Below, piece after piece: positions 8,513 through 20,024 of a stretch of 64,000 bases of DNA. The stretch comes from JAFECT01 sp963838235 (lineage in GTDB: Bacteria; Pseudomonadota; Alphaproteobacteria; Caulobacterales; Caulobacteraceae), in NCBI GenBank assembly GCA_963838235.1, contig CAWIQJ010000006.1, positions 558,001-622,000 on the forward strand, written 5' to 3'. Made by a program: the position numbers and the translations under genes. Position 1 is the stretch's first letter. Every line of letters begins with the position of its first letter. Below the pieces are notes generated by a model that did no database searches, was not told where the DNA came from, and saw nothing but the letters and a program-made list of their open reading frames with translations.

Positions 8513-9067
8513 GTGGCTGACGATTTCCGAGAGACTGAAGTCGGCGAGCGCTATGCGCTGGCGCTGTTCGGCCTAGCGGTCGAAACCGGCGTCGTGGATC
8601 AGGTCCGCGCCGACCTGAACGGCCTCTCGGCCATGATCGGCGAAAGCGCCGATCTGCGTCGCGCCCTGGCCTCTCCGGCCTTTTCCTCCGAGGACAAGGG
8701 CAAGGCCCTGGACGCCCTGGCCAAACAGGTCGGCTTCCAGCCCGTGACCCTCAAGTTCCTGGGATTTTTGGCTGAGAACCGCCGCGCCGCCTCACTGGCC
8801 GCAGTGATCGCCAGCTTCCGTCGCCTCGACGACAAACGCCGCGGCGTCGTCGCCGCCCAGGTGACCACCGCCGTCGCCCTCACCGATGCGCAACGCCAGG
8901 GTCTGGCCGCCGCGCTGTCGCAGGCCTTGGGCAAGGCTCCCGAGATCACCACCGCCGTCGATCCGTCGATCCTGGGCGGCGTCAAGGTGCGCGTCGGTTC
9001 GCGCCTCTACGACGCTTCGCTCAAGACCCGCCTCAACTCCCTCAAGTTCGCCCTGAAGAGAGCGTAA
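8513..9067 (+). CDS. atpH: ATP synthase subunit delta
   Basis: Peripheral stalk subunit of F1Fo ATP synthase that clamps the top of the alpha3beta3 head to subunit b. The reading frame is open upstream, but the family N-terminus (ADDFRETEVGERYALALFGLA) begins at GTG 8513, giving 184 residues, the usual length. The C-terminal GGVKVRVGSRLYDASLKTRL signature is intact. It is the first gene of the atpHAGDC operon; the Fo genes lie elsewhere, as is usual in alphaproteobacteria. Confidence 0.95.
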   Translation: MADDFRETEVGERYALALFGLAVETGVVDQVRADLNGLSAMIGESADLRRALASPAFSSEDKGKALDALAKQVGFQPVTLKFLGFLAENRRAASLAAVIASFRRLDDKRRGVVAAQVTTAVALTDAQRQGLAAALSQALGKAPEITTAVDPSILGGVKVRVGSRLYDASLKTRLNSLKFALKRA

Positions 9068-9071
9068 GACC

Positions 9072-10608
<1,537 letters not shown>

Positions 10609-10635
10609 CCCTGACCTGAGGACGAGTTAAGCCCA

Positions 10636-11508
10636 ATGGCCAGTCTCAAGGACATGCGCAATCGGATCTCGAGCGTGAAAGCCACGCAGAAGATCACCAA
10701 GGCGCTGCAGATGGTGGCGGCGGCCAAGCTCCGCGGCGCCACGGAGGCGGCTGAGCGCGCGCGCCCCTACGCGCGCCGCATGGCTGCGGTGATCGCCAAC
10801 CTCGCCGCCAGCGTCTCGGGCCCGAGCGCGCCGAAGCTGCTGGTCGGCACGGGCTCCGACCACCGGCATCTGATCGTCGTGGCCACCGCCGACCGCGGCC
10901 TGGCCGGCGGCTTCAACTCGTCGATCGGGCGCATGGCGCGCGAGCACATCGGTTCGCTGCTGAACCAGGGCAAAGAAGTTCGCGTCATCACCATCGGGCG
11001 CAAGGCGCGCGACCAGGTGCGCCGGCTCTATGGCTCGCACATCGTCGAAAGCGTCGAAGCCGGCAAGACGCCGGGCCTCGGCGTCGCCCAAGTCGTCGCC
11101 GAGCGCGTGCTGGCCATGTTCGAAACGGGCGAGTTCGACGTCGCGACCCTGATCTACTCGCGGTTCAAGTCGGTGGTGACGCAGATCCCGACCCTGCAGC
11201 AACTGATCCCCGCGGAAGTCGATCCGAACGCCCCGCCTATCGACCTCGGCGGCGCCTGCTACGAGTACGAGCCCGACGAGGAGACCATCCTCGCCGCCCT
11301 GCTGCCACGCAACATCACGGTGCAGGTTCTGGGTGCGCTCTACGAAAACAACGCCGGGTTCTACGCCGCCCAGATGGCCGCGATGGACTCCGCGACCCGC
11401 AACGCCGGCGACATGATCGCCAAGATGACCCTTATGTACAACCGCCAGCGCCAGGCTCAGATCACCAAAGAGTTGATCGAGATCATTTCCGGCGCGGAAG
11501 CCCTTTGA
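10636..11508 (+). CDS. atpG: ATP synthase subunit gamma
   Basis: The rotating central shaft of F1, 290 residues. The N-terminal coiled-coil helix begins MASLKDMRNRISSVKATQKITKA, and the C-terminal helix holds the characteristic ATRNAGDMI and the terminal NRQRQAQITKELIEIISGAEAL, both highly conserved for contact with alpha and beta. It follows atpA by 27 bases and precedes atpD by 16, consistent with one transcript. Confidence 0.97.
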   Translation: MASLKDMRNRISSVKATQKITKALQMVAAAKLRGATEAAERARPYARRMAAVIANLAASVSGPSAPKLLVGTGSDHRHLIVVATADRGLAGGFNSSIGRMAREHIGSLLNQGKEVRVITIGRKARDQVRRLYGSHIVESVEAGKTPGLGVAQVVAERVLAMFETGEFDVATLIYSRFKSVVTQIPTLQQLIPAEVDPNAPPIDLGGACYEYEPDEETILAALLPRNITVQVLGALYENNAGFYAAQMAAMDSATRNAGDMIAKMTLMYNRQRQAQITKELIEIISGAEAL

Positions 11509-11524
11509 CCGAAAGACCGTAACC

Positions 11525-12990
<1,466 letters not shown>

Positions 12991-12991
<1 letters not shown>

Positions 12992-13284
12992 TGACCACGG
13001 GCCGTCTGCACTTCTCCCTGGTCTCGCCTGAGCGCGAGGTCTTCTCCGGCGACGTCGATCAGGTCGACGCGTCGGGAACCGAAGGCGACTTCGGCGTCCT
13101 GGTCGGCCATGCGCCGTTCATGACCACGCTGAAGGAAGGCTTCGTCTTCGTGCACGACGGGTCGGTCAAACGCGCCTTCCTGGTCAAGGGCGGTTTCGCC
13201 GACGTGACGCCCTGGGGCTTCACCATCCTCGCCGAATACGCCGAAGAGCACGACGAACGCGTGCACCCCGAACGAGCGCATTGA
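12991..13284 (+). CDS. atpC: ATP synthase subunit epsilon, short form
   Basis: Subunit epsilon of F1, here only 97 residues. The N-terminal beta-sandwich is complete (LHFSLVSPEREVFSGDVDQV, GDFGVLVGHAPFMTTLKEG), but the usual C-terminal pair of alpha helices, which inhibits ATP hydrolysis in many bacteria, is absent. It ends shortly after ILAEYAEEHDERVHPERAH. Short epsilon subunits occur in some alphaproteobacteria, where other factors limit hydrolysis; no such gene is nearby. The next gene overlaps by four bases (TTGA). Confidence 0.95.
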
Positions 13285-13544
13285 GCGCGGGCGCAGCCAG
13301 TCTCAGCGACATCCTGGGCGTCCTGGGCGCCCTCCTGATCCTCGGCGCCTATGCCGGCGTCCAGTTCAAGCGGTTGGACCCGTATGGGCTGATCGCGCTC
13401 CTGCTGAACCTTGTGGGCGCGGGTCTGGTGCTGGTCTCGCTCTATTTTCGCTTCAACTTGGCCGCCGCCATGCTCGAAGCCGCGTGGGCGGTGATTGCCC
13501 TGATCGGACTGATCCGGCTCGCGTTCAGCCGCAACCGGGTCTAG
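13281..13544 (+). CDS. Small CBU_0592-like membrane protein
   Basis: An 87-residue protein with three hydrophobic segments (ILGVLGALLILGAYAGV, YGLIALLLNLVGAGLVLVSL, AMLEAAWAVIALIGLIRLAF), matching the small membrane family often named CBU_0592. It starts at a TTG that overlaps the atpC stop, so it is translationally coupled to the ATP synthase operon. The position is suggestive of a membrane-related role, but no function is established. The overlap-start is my choice; no clear ribosome site supports another. Confidence 0.75.
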   Translation: MSAGAASLSDILGVLGALLILGAYAGVQFKRLDPYGLIALLLNLVGAGLVLVSLYFRFNLAAAMLEAAWAVIALIGLIRLAFSRNRV

Positions 13545-13575
13545 GTTTTAGCGACCTTCGTCGCCGGAGAGGCCG

Positions 13576-14244
13576 ATGTTCCTGGAAGTCCCCGATCTGC
13601 TGACGCCCGAAGAAGTCGAGCGCCTGCACGAGCTGGCCAAGACGATGAAGTTCGTCGACGGCCGCGCCACCAATCCGCACTCCAAGGTCAAGAACAACAC
13701 CCAGCTCGACTACGCGGATCCGCACTACAAGGAATCCGCCCAGATCATGCACCAGGCGCTGCAGCGCTCAGGCGAGGTGCGCGACTTCGTGTTTCCCAAG
13801 ATGATCGCGCCGCCGCTGCTCACCCGCTACCACCCGGGCATGAACTACGGCGCGCACTCCGACGCCGCGTTTCTGCCGCTCGGCACACGGCCGCTGCGAT
13901 CGGACCTGTCCTGCACCATCTTCCTGAACGAGCCCGACAGCTACGACGGCGGTGAGTTGTCGGTCCGCCTCGGCACCCGCGAGATCGACTTCAAGCTGAA
14001 GCCCGGCGGCGTTATCGTCTATCCCTCCACCACCATCCACCAGGTCCGGCCAGTGACCCGCGGCGAACGCCTCGTTGGCATCAGCTTCATGGAAAGCCTG
14101 GTCGCCGACCAGGCCAACCGCGAGCTGCTCTACCAACTGAACGAGGTGCTCGCGCTGGAGGGCGAGAAGATGGCCTGGGAAAACCGCACGCGGCTCAGCT
14201 ATGTCTGTTCCTCGCTCCTGCGCGCCTGGGGCGACGCGGGGTAA
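13576..14244 (+). CDS. Fe(II)/2-oxoglutarate dioxygenase, PiuC/YbiX (PKHD) type
   Basis: A 222-residue PKHD-type hydroxylase. The iron-binding triad is visible as HxD in YGAHSDAAF and a distal His in TTIHQVRPV, followed by the 2-oxoglutarate-binding Arg in GERLVGISF. Family members such as PiuC/YbiX lie near TonB siderophore receptors and respond to iron, but no receptor gene is next to it here. The substrate is unknown. It stands alone between the ATP synthase operon and a convergent rppH. Confidence 0.9.
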   Translation: MFLEVPDLLTPEEVERLHELAKTMKFVDGRATNPHSKVKNNTQLDYADPHYKESAQIMHQALQRSGEVRDFVFPKMIAPPLLTRYHPGMNYGAHSDAAFLPLGTRPLRSDLSCTIFLNEPDSYDGGELSVRLGTREIDFKLKPGGVIVYPSTTIHQVRPVTRGERLVGISFMESLVADQANRELLYQLNEVLALEGEKMAWENRTRLSYVCSSLLRAWGDAG

Positions 14245-14255
14245 CCCAAGTCTCT

Positions 14256-14522
14256 CCGCTCATCCCGGCGAATGCCGGGACCCAGATCAAATGGCGCGGC
14301 GCTTGCTGTTAGTGGTGCAAGATTTTGCCCACGAAAAACACGAAAAGCACGAACGAGAAGTCTCTGACTTTATTTCGACCGCGCATAGCGCGGTCATTCA
14401 CACGGCCGCTCACGTGAAATGGCGCCCGCGACGCCCTTCGTGTTTTTCGTGGGCCCCATTCTTCGCTAGTCACGACCGCCACGCCATACGATCTGGGTCC
14501 CGGCATTCGCCGGGATGAGCGG
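14256..14522. repeat. Nested inverted-repeat element between convergent genes
   Basis: A 32-bp arm at 14256-14287 recurs exactly inverted at 14491-14522. Inside, a second unrelated pair (CCCACGAAAAACACGAA near 14327 and its reverse complement near 14439, 17 bp) is nested, and a palindrome GACCGCGC-ATA-GCGCGGTC sits in the middle. The whole 267 bp could fold into one long hairpin. It fills the gap between the dioxygenase and rppH genes. The outer arms belong to the same family as those at 5593 and 5712 (CCGCTCATCCC...GGGACCCAG). Confidence 0.85.
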
Positions 14523-14537
14523 AAGGGAGAGGGAAGC

Positions 14538-15041
14538 TTACGGCCGCGCGAACCGCTTAAACGCCTCGACCACCATCGCGTAGGACGCCTTCTTGAACGG
14601 CACGACCGTTTTGATCGCGTCTTCGAGCTTGGCCCACTTCCAGCCGTCGAATTCGATCTCGTGGAACGCTTCGAGATCGATCTCTGCGTCTTCGCCTTCG
14701 AAGCGGTAGGCGAACCATTTCTGCTTCTGGCCCATGAAGCCGCGCGCGGCTTTCGAGCCGCCGTAGCCTGGGGGGAAGTCGTAGACGATCCAGCCTTCGG
14801 TCTCCGCCAACAGCGCCACCGACGTCATGCCGGTTTCTTCCTCGAGTTCGCGTCGGGCGGCTTGCGCAAAGTTTTCGCCGGCGTCGACGCCGCCCTGGGG
14901 GAACTGCCAGTTGAACGGCGGCTCGGTCCCGCGCCGGCGGCCGAGCCAAGCCAGGCCGTCGCGGTTGAACACCACGATGCCGACGTTGGTGCGATACTTG
15001 GTAAGGTCGCGGTCGGGCTGGTCTTCGGTCTTTGGGCTCAC
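14538..15041 (-). CDS. rppH: RNA pyrophosphohydrolase
   Basis: A 167-residue Nudix hydrolase that removes pyrophosphate from 5'-triphosphate mRNA and so triggers decay. The Nudix box GGVDAGENFAQAARRELEEETG is complete apart from normal variation, and RTNVGIVVFNRDG and NWQFPQGG match RppH rather than other Nudix enzymes. It starts at GTG 15041, which overlaps the stop of the upstream deacetylase gene (GTGA), so the two are translationally coupled. Confidence 0.95.
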   Translation of the reverse strand: MSPKTEDQPDRDLTKYRTNVGIVVFNRDGLAWLGRRRGTEPPFNWQFPQGGVDAGENFAQAARRELEEETGMTSVALLAETEGWIVYDFPPGYGGSKAARGFMGQKQKWFAYRFEGEDAEIDLEAFHEIEFDGWKWAKLEDAIKTVVPFKKASYAMVVEAFKRFARP

Positions 15042-16252
15042 CGATGCGCGATGGCCGAAGCCGGGGCGAGTTGCAAGCCCCTGGCCTTCAGCCCGTCGAT
15101 CCAGCGCGCCGCCACCTCGACGGTGACCGGATAGGCGAAGCCCGAGCCCAGCGCCTGACCCTTCACCCGGGCGGTCTGTTCCAGGTTGGAGAGCTGGCTC
15201 GCGATCGCCTCGGCCGACAGCTGGTCGTCGATCACCGCGTCCGCGCTGCCGCGGGCGAAGCCGCCGCCGCGCCGGCGCGCCGAACCGTCGTCGATGAAGC
15301 CCACGCCGCGGGCCTTCAGTTCACCCAGGAACGCGCCCATGCCCTGGTCGGAGGTCACGAACTTGCCGCCGAGATAGTTGGTCACCGCGAAATAGCCGGT
15401 GGCGCGGCTGAGCAGCCAGTCGAGCCGGCGCGCGGTGTCCTGCGGGCTCGCGGTCGACAACAGGGTGTACGGACCCGGATCGTTGTCCGGGTAGTCCGTG
15501 GGCTCCATCGGAATCTCGATCATCACCTCGTGGCCGTTGGCGCGGGCGAGGTCGATCCAGCCCTGCAGGCCCTGGGCGTAGGGCACGAAGGACAGGGTCA
15601 CCTCCGGCGGCAGGCGCTCGATGGCGGTCTTGGTGGAGGCCGGGTTCAGGCCCAGGCCGCCCACGATCAGGGCCACCCTGGGTCGCCCGTCCGACTTGAA
15701 CGGCCGGGCATAGGCGGAAAAGGCGGAGGCCCCGTTGCCGGCGATGACGGGCAGCGGGCCGAGCGGGCTCTGCTGGGCCAGGCCTGGGAAGGGCGCGGCG
15801 GCCAGGGGATCGGCTGCGACGTGGCGCAGCGGCGGTTGCGCCACCGGCACGGAACTGCCTGGCACATTGACGGCCGACGCGCCGCCGCCGTCGGGGAAGG
15901 TGATGGTGGCGTCACCCTGGATGGGCGGCTGGTTGTTGGGGTCGAATCCCGGCGCGGTCAGGTCCTGGTACATGCCGAGCGAGTCGACGGTGAAGGCCTG
16001 CATGCCCGCGCCCGGGGCGACGTTGGGGTCCTGGGGCTTGGGCCGGTTCAGCGCGATCCGCACCTGCGGCGCGCCCGCGTGCGGGTCCCCCATCACCAGG
16101 ATCAGGCCCGCCGCCGCGCCCAGGAACAGCACGCCGGCCGCCGTGGCGGCCACGGCGGGCCGCTTGGCGAAATCGACCAGCCCGCGCAGACCCTTGCCCG
16201 GAGCGGGCGAGAGTTGGGGGCCGGCGAAGGCGGGCTGGCGTTTGGCGAACAT
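15038..16252 (-). CDS. Divergent polysaccharide deacetylase family protein
   Basis: A 404-residue envelope protein of the divergent polysaccharide deacetylase family. A short cytoplasmic N-terminus is followed by one membrane segment (about residues 34-55, AATAAGVLFLGAAAGLILVM) and a Pro/Gly-rich linker; the domain starts at RPRVALIVGGLGLNP and includes MIEIPMEP, NYLGGKF and GVGFIDDGSA. The family usually sits beside ctpA and envC, as here, and is thought to act in cell-wall processing. I chose ATG 16252 over TTG 16273 because the latter lies in the terminator of ctpA. Confidence 0.88.
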   Translation of the reverse strand: MFAKRQPAFAGPQLSPAPGKGLRGLVDFAKRPAVAATAAGVLFLGAAAGLILVMGDPHAGAPQVRIALNRPKPQDPNVAPGAGMQAFTVDSLGMYQDLTAPGFDPNNQPPIQGDATITFPDGGGASAVNVPGSSVPVAQPPLRHVAADPLAAAPFPGLAQQSPLGPLPVIAGNGASAFSAYARPFKSDGRPRVALIVGGLGLNPASTKTAIERLPPEVTLSFVPYAQGLQGWIDLARANGHEVMIEIPMEPTDYPDNDPGPYTLLSTASPQDTARRLDWLLSRATGYFAVTNYLGGKFVTSDQGMGAFLGELKARGVGFIDDGSARRRGGGFARGSADAVIDDQLSAEAIASQLSNLEQTARVKGQALGSGFAYPVTVEVAARWIDGLKARGLQLAPASAIAHR

Positions 16253-16271
16253 CGGGACCGATCGGCGCAAC

Positions 16272-16307
16272 AAAAAAGCCCGGTCGGGGGTGTCCCCGAC
16301 CGGGCCT
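16272..16307 (-). terminator. Rho-independent terminator after ctpA
   Basis: Read on the minus strand, GGCCCGGTCGGGG-ACA-CCCCCGACCGGGC forms a stem of about 13 bp with a tight loop and is followed by TTTTTTG. It lies downstream of the ctpA stop and just upstream of the deacetylase start, so the two genes are at least partly separate transcription units. Confidence 0.9.
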
Positions 16308-16372
16308 CAAGATCGCGTCTGACGGGTTAAGGAACCCTAACGAGAACGGTTATTCCCTTTAGGTTTCCTGCG

Positions 16373-17776
16373 TCAGTTCTGGTTCGATTGCGGCGTTGTG
16401 GTCGCCTTGACCGCGGGTGGGACGAACTTGCCGTCCTCGGCCGCGACCGTGGTGGTGGGTCCGCGCTTCAGCTTGGTCAGGTCGCCGTCTACCGCCAGCA
16501 CGTCGAGCGCGCGGGTGAGTTCATAGTCGCCCTTCTTGGTATCGAAGGACGCCGGCGGATATTCCGACGGCATGTGCGGCGCCTTGCGCACCTTGCCCTC
16601 GTCGGCGTTGAGCGCGTTCTTGAACGACGCCTCGCTGAACTGGAACTTGTCGTCGGCCAAGCGGTCGGCCTGGTCCTTCGACTGCGCCACCTCGAGGTCG
16701 GGATCGATGCCGGTGCGCTGGATCGAGCGGCCCGAGGGCGTGTAGTAGCGCGCCGTGGTCAGCTTCAGCGCGCCGTCCAAGCCGCCGCGCAACCGGATCA
16801 CCGACTGCACCGAACCCTTGCCGAAGCTGGTGATGCCCACCAGCGTCGCGCGATGGCGATCCTGCAGGGCGCCGGCGACGATCTCGGCCGCCGAAGCGGT
16901 GCCGGGATTGATCAGAACCACGATCGGCAGGCCGTGCAGCATGTCGCCCTGGGTCGGGGCGTTGTAGCGCTCGACGTCGCGCGGATCGCGGCCCCGCTGG
17001 GTGACCACCTCGCCGCCGTTCAGGAAGGCGTCGGCGACCTCGACCGAGCTGTCGAGCACGCCACCGGGGTTGTTGCGCAGGTCGAGCACCAGGCCCTTCA
17101 TGTGCGGAATATCGTGCTGCAGCTTGAGGACCGCGGCGCGCGTCTCGTCGCCGGTCTTCTCGTTGAAGTTGGTGATGCGCAGGTAGCCGTAGTCGCCCTC
17201 GGCGTGCTCCTTCACCGAATCGACCTTGATGATCTCGCGGGTGAGCTTCAGGTCGAACGGATCCTTGCCCGGACGCACCACGGTGATGCTCACCGCGGTG
17301 CCGGGGGCGCCCTTCATGGTCTTCACCGCATCGTTCAGGCTCTGACCCAGCACGCTCTGGCCGTCGATGGCGGTGATGTAGTCGCCCGCCTGCACGCCCG
17401 CGCGACCGGCCGGGGTGTCGTCCATGGGCGTGATCACCTTGATCGCGCCGTCTTCGGAGGTGACCTCGAGGCCGAGGCCGCCATAGGAGCCTTCCGCGGT
17501 CTCGGTCAGGTCCTTCAACTCGTCGGGGTTCAGATAGTTCGAGTGCGGGTCGAGCGAGGACAGCATGCCGTCCAGCGCCGCCTCGATCAGTTTCTTCTGA
17601 TCGACCTTCACCACGTACTGCTGTTGGACGATGGTCACCACGTCGCCGAACAGGGCGATTTCGTGGATCGAGTTGTTGTCCTGGATGAAGGCGGAGGTCT
17701 TGGCGTAGGCGAAGGCGCCGCAGCCGATGACCATGGCGCTGACGCCGACGAGAAGAAGCTGTTTGGGAATGCGCAT
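16373..17776 (-). CDS. ctpA: Carboxy-terminal processing protease CtpA (S41)
   Basis: A 467-residue periplasmic serine protease. An N-terminal membrane/signal segment (LLLVGVSAMVIGCGAFAYA) is followed by a PDZ domain (GGLGLEVTSEDG to about residue 175) and the S41 catalytic core. The Ser-Lys dyad is visible as the Ser in NPGTASAAEIV (near 296) and the Lys in FGKGSVQ (near 320). Family members trim envelope proteins and murein hydrolases. Its neighbour encodes an EnvC-like activator, an arrangement common in proteobacteria that suggests a shared role in cell separation. Confidence 0.95.
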   Translation of the reverse strand: MRIPKQLLLVGVSAMVIGCGAFAYAKTSAFIQDNNSIHEIALFGDVVTIVQQQYVVKVDQKKLIEAALDGMLSSLDPHSNYLNPDELKDLTETAEGSYGGLGLEVTSEDGAIKVITPMDDTPAGRAGVQAGDYITAIDGQSVLGQSLNDAVKTMKGAPGTAVSITVVRPGKDPFDLKLTREIIKVDSVKEHAEGDYGYLRITNFNEKTGDETRAAVLKLQHDIPHMKGLVLDLRNNPGGVLDSSVEVADAFLNGGEVVTQRGRDPRDVERYNAPTQGDMLHGLPIVVLINPGTASAAEIVAGALQDRHRATLVGITSFGKGSVQSVIRLRGGLDGALKLTTARYYTPSGRSIQRTGIDPDLEVAQSKDQADRLADDKFQFSEASFKNALNADEGKVRKAPHMPSEYPPASFDTKKGDYELTRALDVLAVDGDLTKLKRGPTTTVAAEDGKFVPPAVKATTTPQSNQN

Positions 17777-17882
17777 GAAAGCCTCACGCTGGGGCCCCCG
17801 CGTGGGAGCCGCAGGGGTCCAGAAAGCCTATCACCACGACCAATTCGTGGCGAAAGTGTTAGCGCCTATCAAACCAGGGCTT

Positions 17883-18905
17883 TCAACCCGCGTCGAGGCG
17901 CCTCGCCGGATCGGCGACGTTTGGTCCCCGGCGAAGCTCCATGAACAGCTGCGGCGCCCCTAGTCCCATGGCGCCGACGCCCTGGCCGGCGGAGACCTGA
18001 GCGCCGGGCCGCACCTGCACCCGGTCGAGCCCGGCCAGCACCACCCGCCAGTCGCCGCCCAACCCGATCACCAGGACCTGACCCCAGCCTTTCAGCGGAC
18101 CGGCGTACTCAACCTGGCCCGAGGCCGGCGCGAACACCGTAGCACCCGCGCCCGTGCGCCAGCTCCAGCCGCCCTGGGCGGCCAGCTTGGCGCCCTGCAC
18201 CGGGCTTTGCAGCCGACCCGGGTCGCCCGCCAGCAGGGGCGCGCGCGGCTCCTGCCCGCCGATGCCCGCGACCAATCCGCCCAGCGCCGCGTCCTGCTCC
18301 GCCTGGGCGCGCGCTTGCGGGGTGGCGGCCTGCTGGTCGGCGCGCAGGCGCGCTTCGAGACCCGCGTTCTCGCCGATCAGCCGTTCGATCTCGGCGCGGC
18401 GTTCCAGGGTCTCGCTTTCGTCGGTGAACAGCGTGCCTTCCGCCAGCGCCGCTTCGCGGCGGACCTGCTGGTAGGCCTCGGCGCGTTGGGCCAGCGCGCG
18501 GGCGCGCTGCTGCAGGGCGGGCGTGACCGCCCGCATCAGGATCGCGGCGGTCACCGCGTCATTGGCCGAACGCGGCGACACCAGAAGCGCCGGGGGCGGA
18601 TCCTTGGAATAGAGTTCGAGCGCGGTGAGCAGGCGGCCGAGTTCGCCGCGGTTCTGCTCCATCTCCGCGCGCAGGCCTTCCTCCTCGGCGTTCAGGGCGT
18701 TCAGCTTGGCCTGCTGCGGCCCCGCCGTCGCCGTGGCCTGCTGCTGCTGGCGCATGAGCGCGGCGAGCTTGGCCTTCAGCGCCGCCGCCTCGTTGGCCAC
18801 GGTCTGGGCTTCCGCCTTCAGCGCATCGCTCTCCGAGCCGGTCTGCGCGTACGAAGGCGCGGCGGCGATCAGGATGGATGCGAGGATAAGCGAGGCGCGG
18901 CGCAT
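17883..18905 (-). CDS. EnvC-like murein hydrolase activator with degenerate LytM domain
   Basis: A 340-residue secreted protein. The start at ATG 18905 gives a clear signal peptide (MRRASLILASILIAAAPSYAQ). Residues about 25-220 form long coiled coils, followed by an M23/LytM fold (VFAPASGQVEYAGPLKGWGQVLVIG). The catalytic residues are gone: the active His-x-His in the HLHF segment is QLF here and the upstream YAHL is LAGL, so it should be an activator, not an enzyme, like EnvC or Caulobacter LdpF. It lies downstream of rlmH and upstream of ctpA. Confidence 0.9.
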   Translation of the reverse strand: MRRASLILASILIAAAPSYAQTGSESDALKAEAQTVANEAAALKAKLAALMRQQQQATATAGPQQAKLNALNAEEEGLRAEMEQNRGELGRLLTALELYSKDPPPALLVSPRSANDAVTAAILMRAVTPALQQRARALAQRAEAYQQVRREAALAEGTLFTDESETLERRAEIERLIGENAGLEARLRADQQAATPQARAQAEQDAALGGLVAGIGGQEPRAPLLAGDPGRLQSPVQGAKLAAQGGWSWRTGAGATVFAPASGQVEYAGPLKGWGQVLVIGLGGDWRVVLAGLDRVQVRPGAQVSAGQGVGAMGLGAPQLFMELRRGPNVADPARRLDAG

Positions 18906-18948
18906 CGGGGGAAGGTATGCGGATTTGAATCCCATTCCTGAATTCCCT

Positions 18949-18974
18949 CTCATCCCCTCTTTCGCGGGGATGAG
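18949..18974. repeat. Single REP-like palindrome
   Basis: CTCATCCCC-TCTTTCGC-GGGGATGAG, a 9-bp perfect stem. The right half and its flank (TTCGCGGGGATGAGCGGAATT) are identical to part of the repeat at 5712-5742. It sits between the rlmH stop and the envC-like start. Confidence 0.75.
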
Positions 18975-18990
18975 CGGAATTTTGGTAAGA

Positions 18991-19458
18991 TCAATCACGA
19001 TGGTACGGCGAACCCGAGAGGATCGTGACCGCGCGGTAAACCTGTTCCGCCAGCATCGCGCGCGCCAGGGCGTGCGGCCAGGTTTGCGGCCCGAATGCCA
19101 ATTTGATTTTCGCCGCGCTCAACACGTCCTCCGACAGACCGTCGGCGCCGCCGATCAGGAACACCAGGCGCCGCTCGCCCTGGTCGCGCAGCTTGGCGAT
19201 GCGGTCGGCGAAGGCGCGTGACGGAAAGGTCTCGCCGTGCTCGTCGCAGGCAACCACGAAGGCGCCCGCACCCGACGCTTCGATCAGCGCCTGACCTTCG
19301 GCGGGCTTGCCCGGTTTGCGCGGTTCCACCTCGACGATCTCGACCGGCCCCAGCCCCAGCGCACGGCCCTGAACCGTCGCGCGGTCGCACCAGTCGCGCG
19401 CCAGCGCCGCCTCGGGCGCGCGGCCCAGGCGCCCGACGGCGATGACGGCGATCTTCAT
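18991..19458 (-). CDS. rlmH: 23S rRNA pseudouridine-1915 N3-methyltransferase
   Basis: A 155-residue SPOUT methyltransferase acting on 70S ribosomes. The SAM-binding trefoil-knot motifs are visible: VFLIGGADGLSEDVL and the C-terminal LARAMLAEQVYRAVTILSGSPYHRD, typical of RlmH. It lies 10 bases after rsfS; the rsfS-rlmH pair is conserved in many bacteria and both genes act on the ribosome. Confidence 0.96.
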   Translation of the reverse strand: MKIAVIAVGRLGRAPEAALARDWCDRATVQGRALGLGPVEIVEVEPRKPGKPAEGQALIEASGAGAFVVACDEHGETFPSRAFADRIAKLRDQGERRLVFLIGGADGLSEDVLSAAKIKLAFGPQTWPHALARAMLAEQVYRAVTILSGSPYHRD

Positions 19459-19468
19459 GGGGTGGGCG

Positions 19469-19792
19469 TCAGACGGCGGCGCGGGTGTGAGCCGACTCGA
19501 CCGACCAGATCTTCTCGATGTTGTAATAGGCGCGCACTTCCGGACGGAACAGGTGAACGATCACGTCGCCAGCGTCGATCAACACCCAGTCGCATTGCGG
19601 CAGGCCTTCGACGCGCGCACGACCGTAGCCCGCGTCCTTCAGGGCGCGCAGCAGATGGTCGGCCAGGGCGCCCACGTGACGCGCCGAGCGGCCCGAGGCC
19701 ACCACGATGCAGTCGGCGAAGGAACTCTTGCCCTTCACGTCGATCGACACGATGTCCTCGGCCTTATCCTCGTCGAGGCGGCTCAGAATCAT
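19469..19792 (-). CDS. rsfS: Ribosome silencing factor RsfS
   Basis: A 107-residue RsfS/YbeB protein that binds uL14 and blocks subunit joining. DKAEDIVSIDVKGKSSFADCIVVASGRS and the C-terminal DAGDVIVHLFRPEVRAYYNIEKIW are diagnostic. The ATG at 19792 fits the usual family start, but the frame stays open upstream for about 40 codons (ending in DEDDPLDAM), with an AGGAG near 19910 before a CTG codon; a longer N-terminus is possible. Confidence 0.94.
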   Translation of the reverse strand: MILSRLDEDKAEDIVSIDVKGKSSFADCIVVASGRSARHVGALADHLLRALKDAGYGRARVEGLPQCDWVLIDAGDVIVHLFRPEVRAYYNIEKIWSVESAHTRAAV

Positions 19793-20024
19793 GGCGTCGA
19801 GCGGATCGTCTTCGTCGCGGCGGGGCGTGACCGGATCGGACTCGTGCGCGGTGTTGGAAACAGCGTCCGACTTCTTCTTACGCGCGGTGGGGCGGGCCAG
19901 CGGATGCTCCTTCGGTCGGCTTTGCCAATAGGCTTTGTCAATAGACTTTGATTGCGACCCCTTAGCCTAGCACGGGCCGCCGGTTGCGTCATGTGGGGTT
20001 GCGTGGTTACGCGGTTAAGGCGGC

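Noticed and set aside
5760..8520. A very long plus-strand open frame (839 codons from 6001) across the MFS and terC genes.
   Set aside because: It is antisense to two well-recognised membrane protein genes, rich in His/Gln/Arg/Ala as expected for the complement of hydrophobic codons, and has no domain.
16326..16372. TTAA-GGAACCC-TAAC near the ctpA stop as a CtrA site.
   Set aside because: The right half is imperfect and the region is better read as a weak inverted repeat downstream of ctpA.
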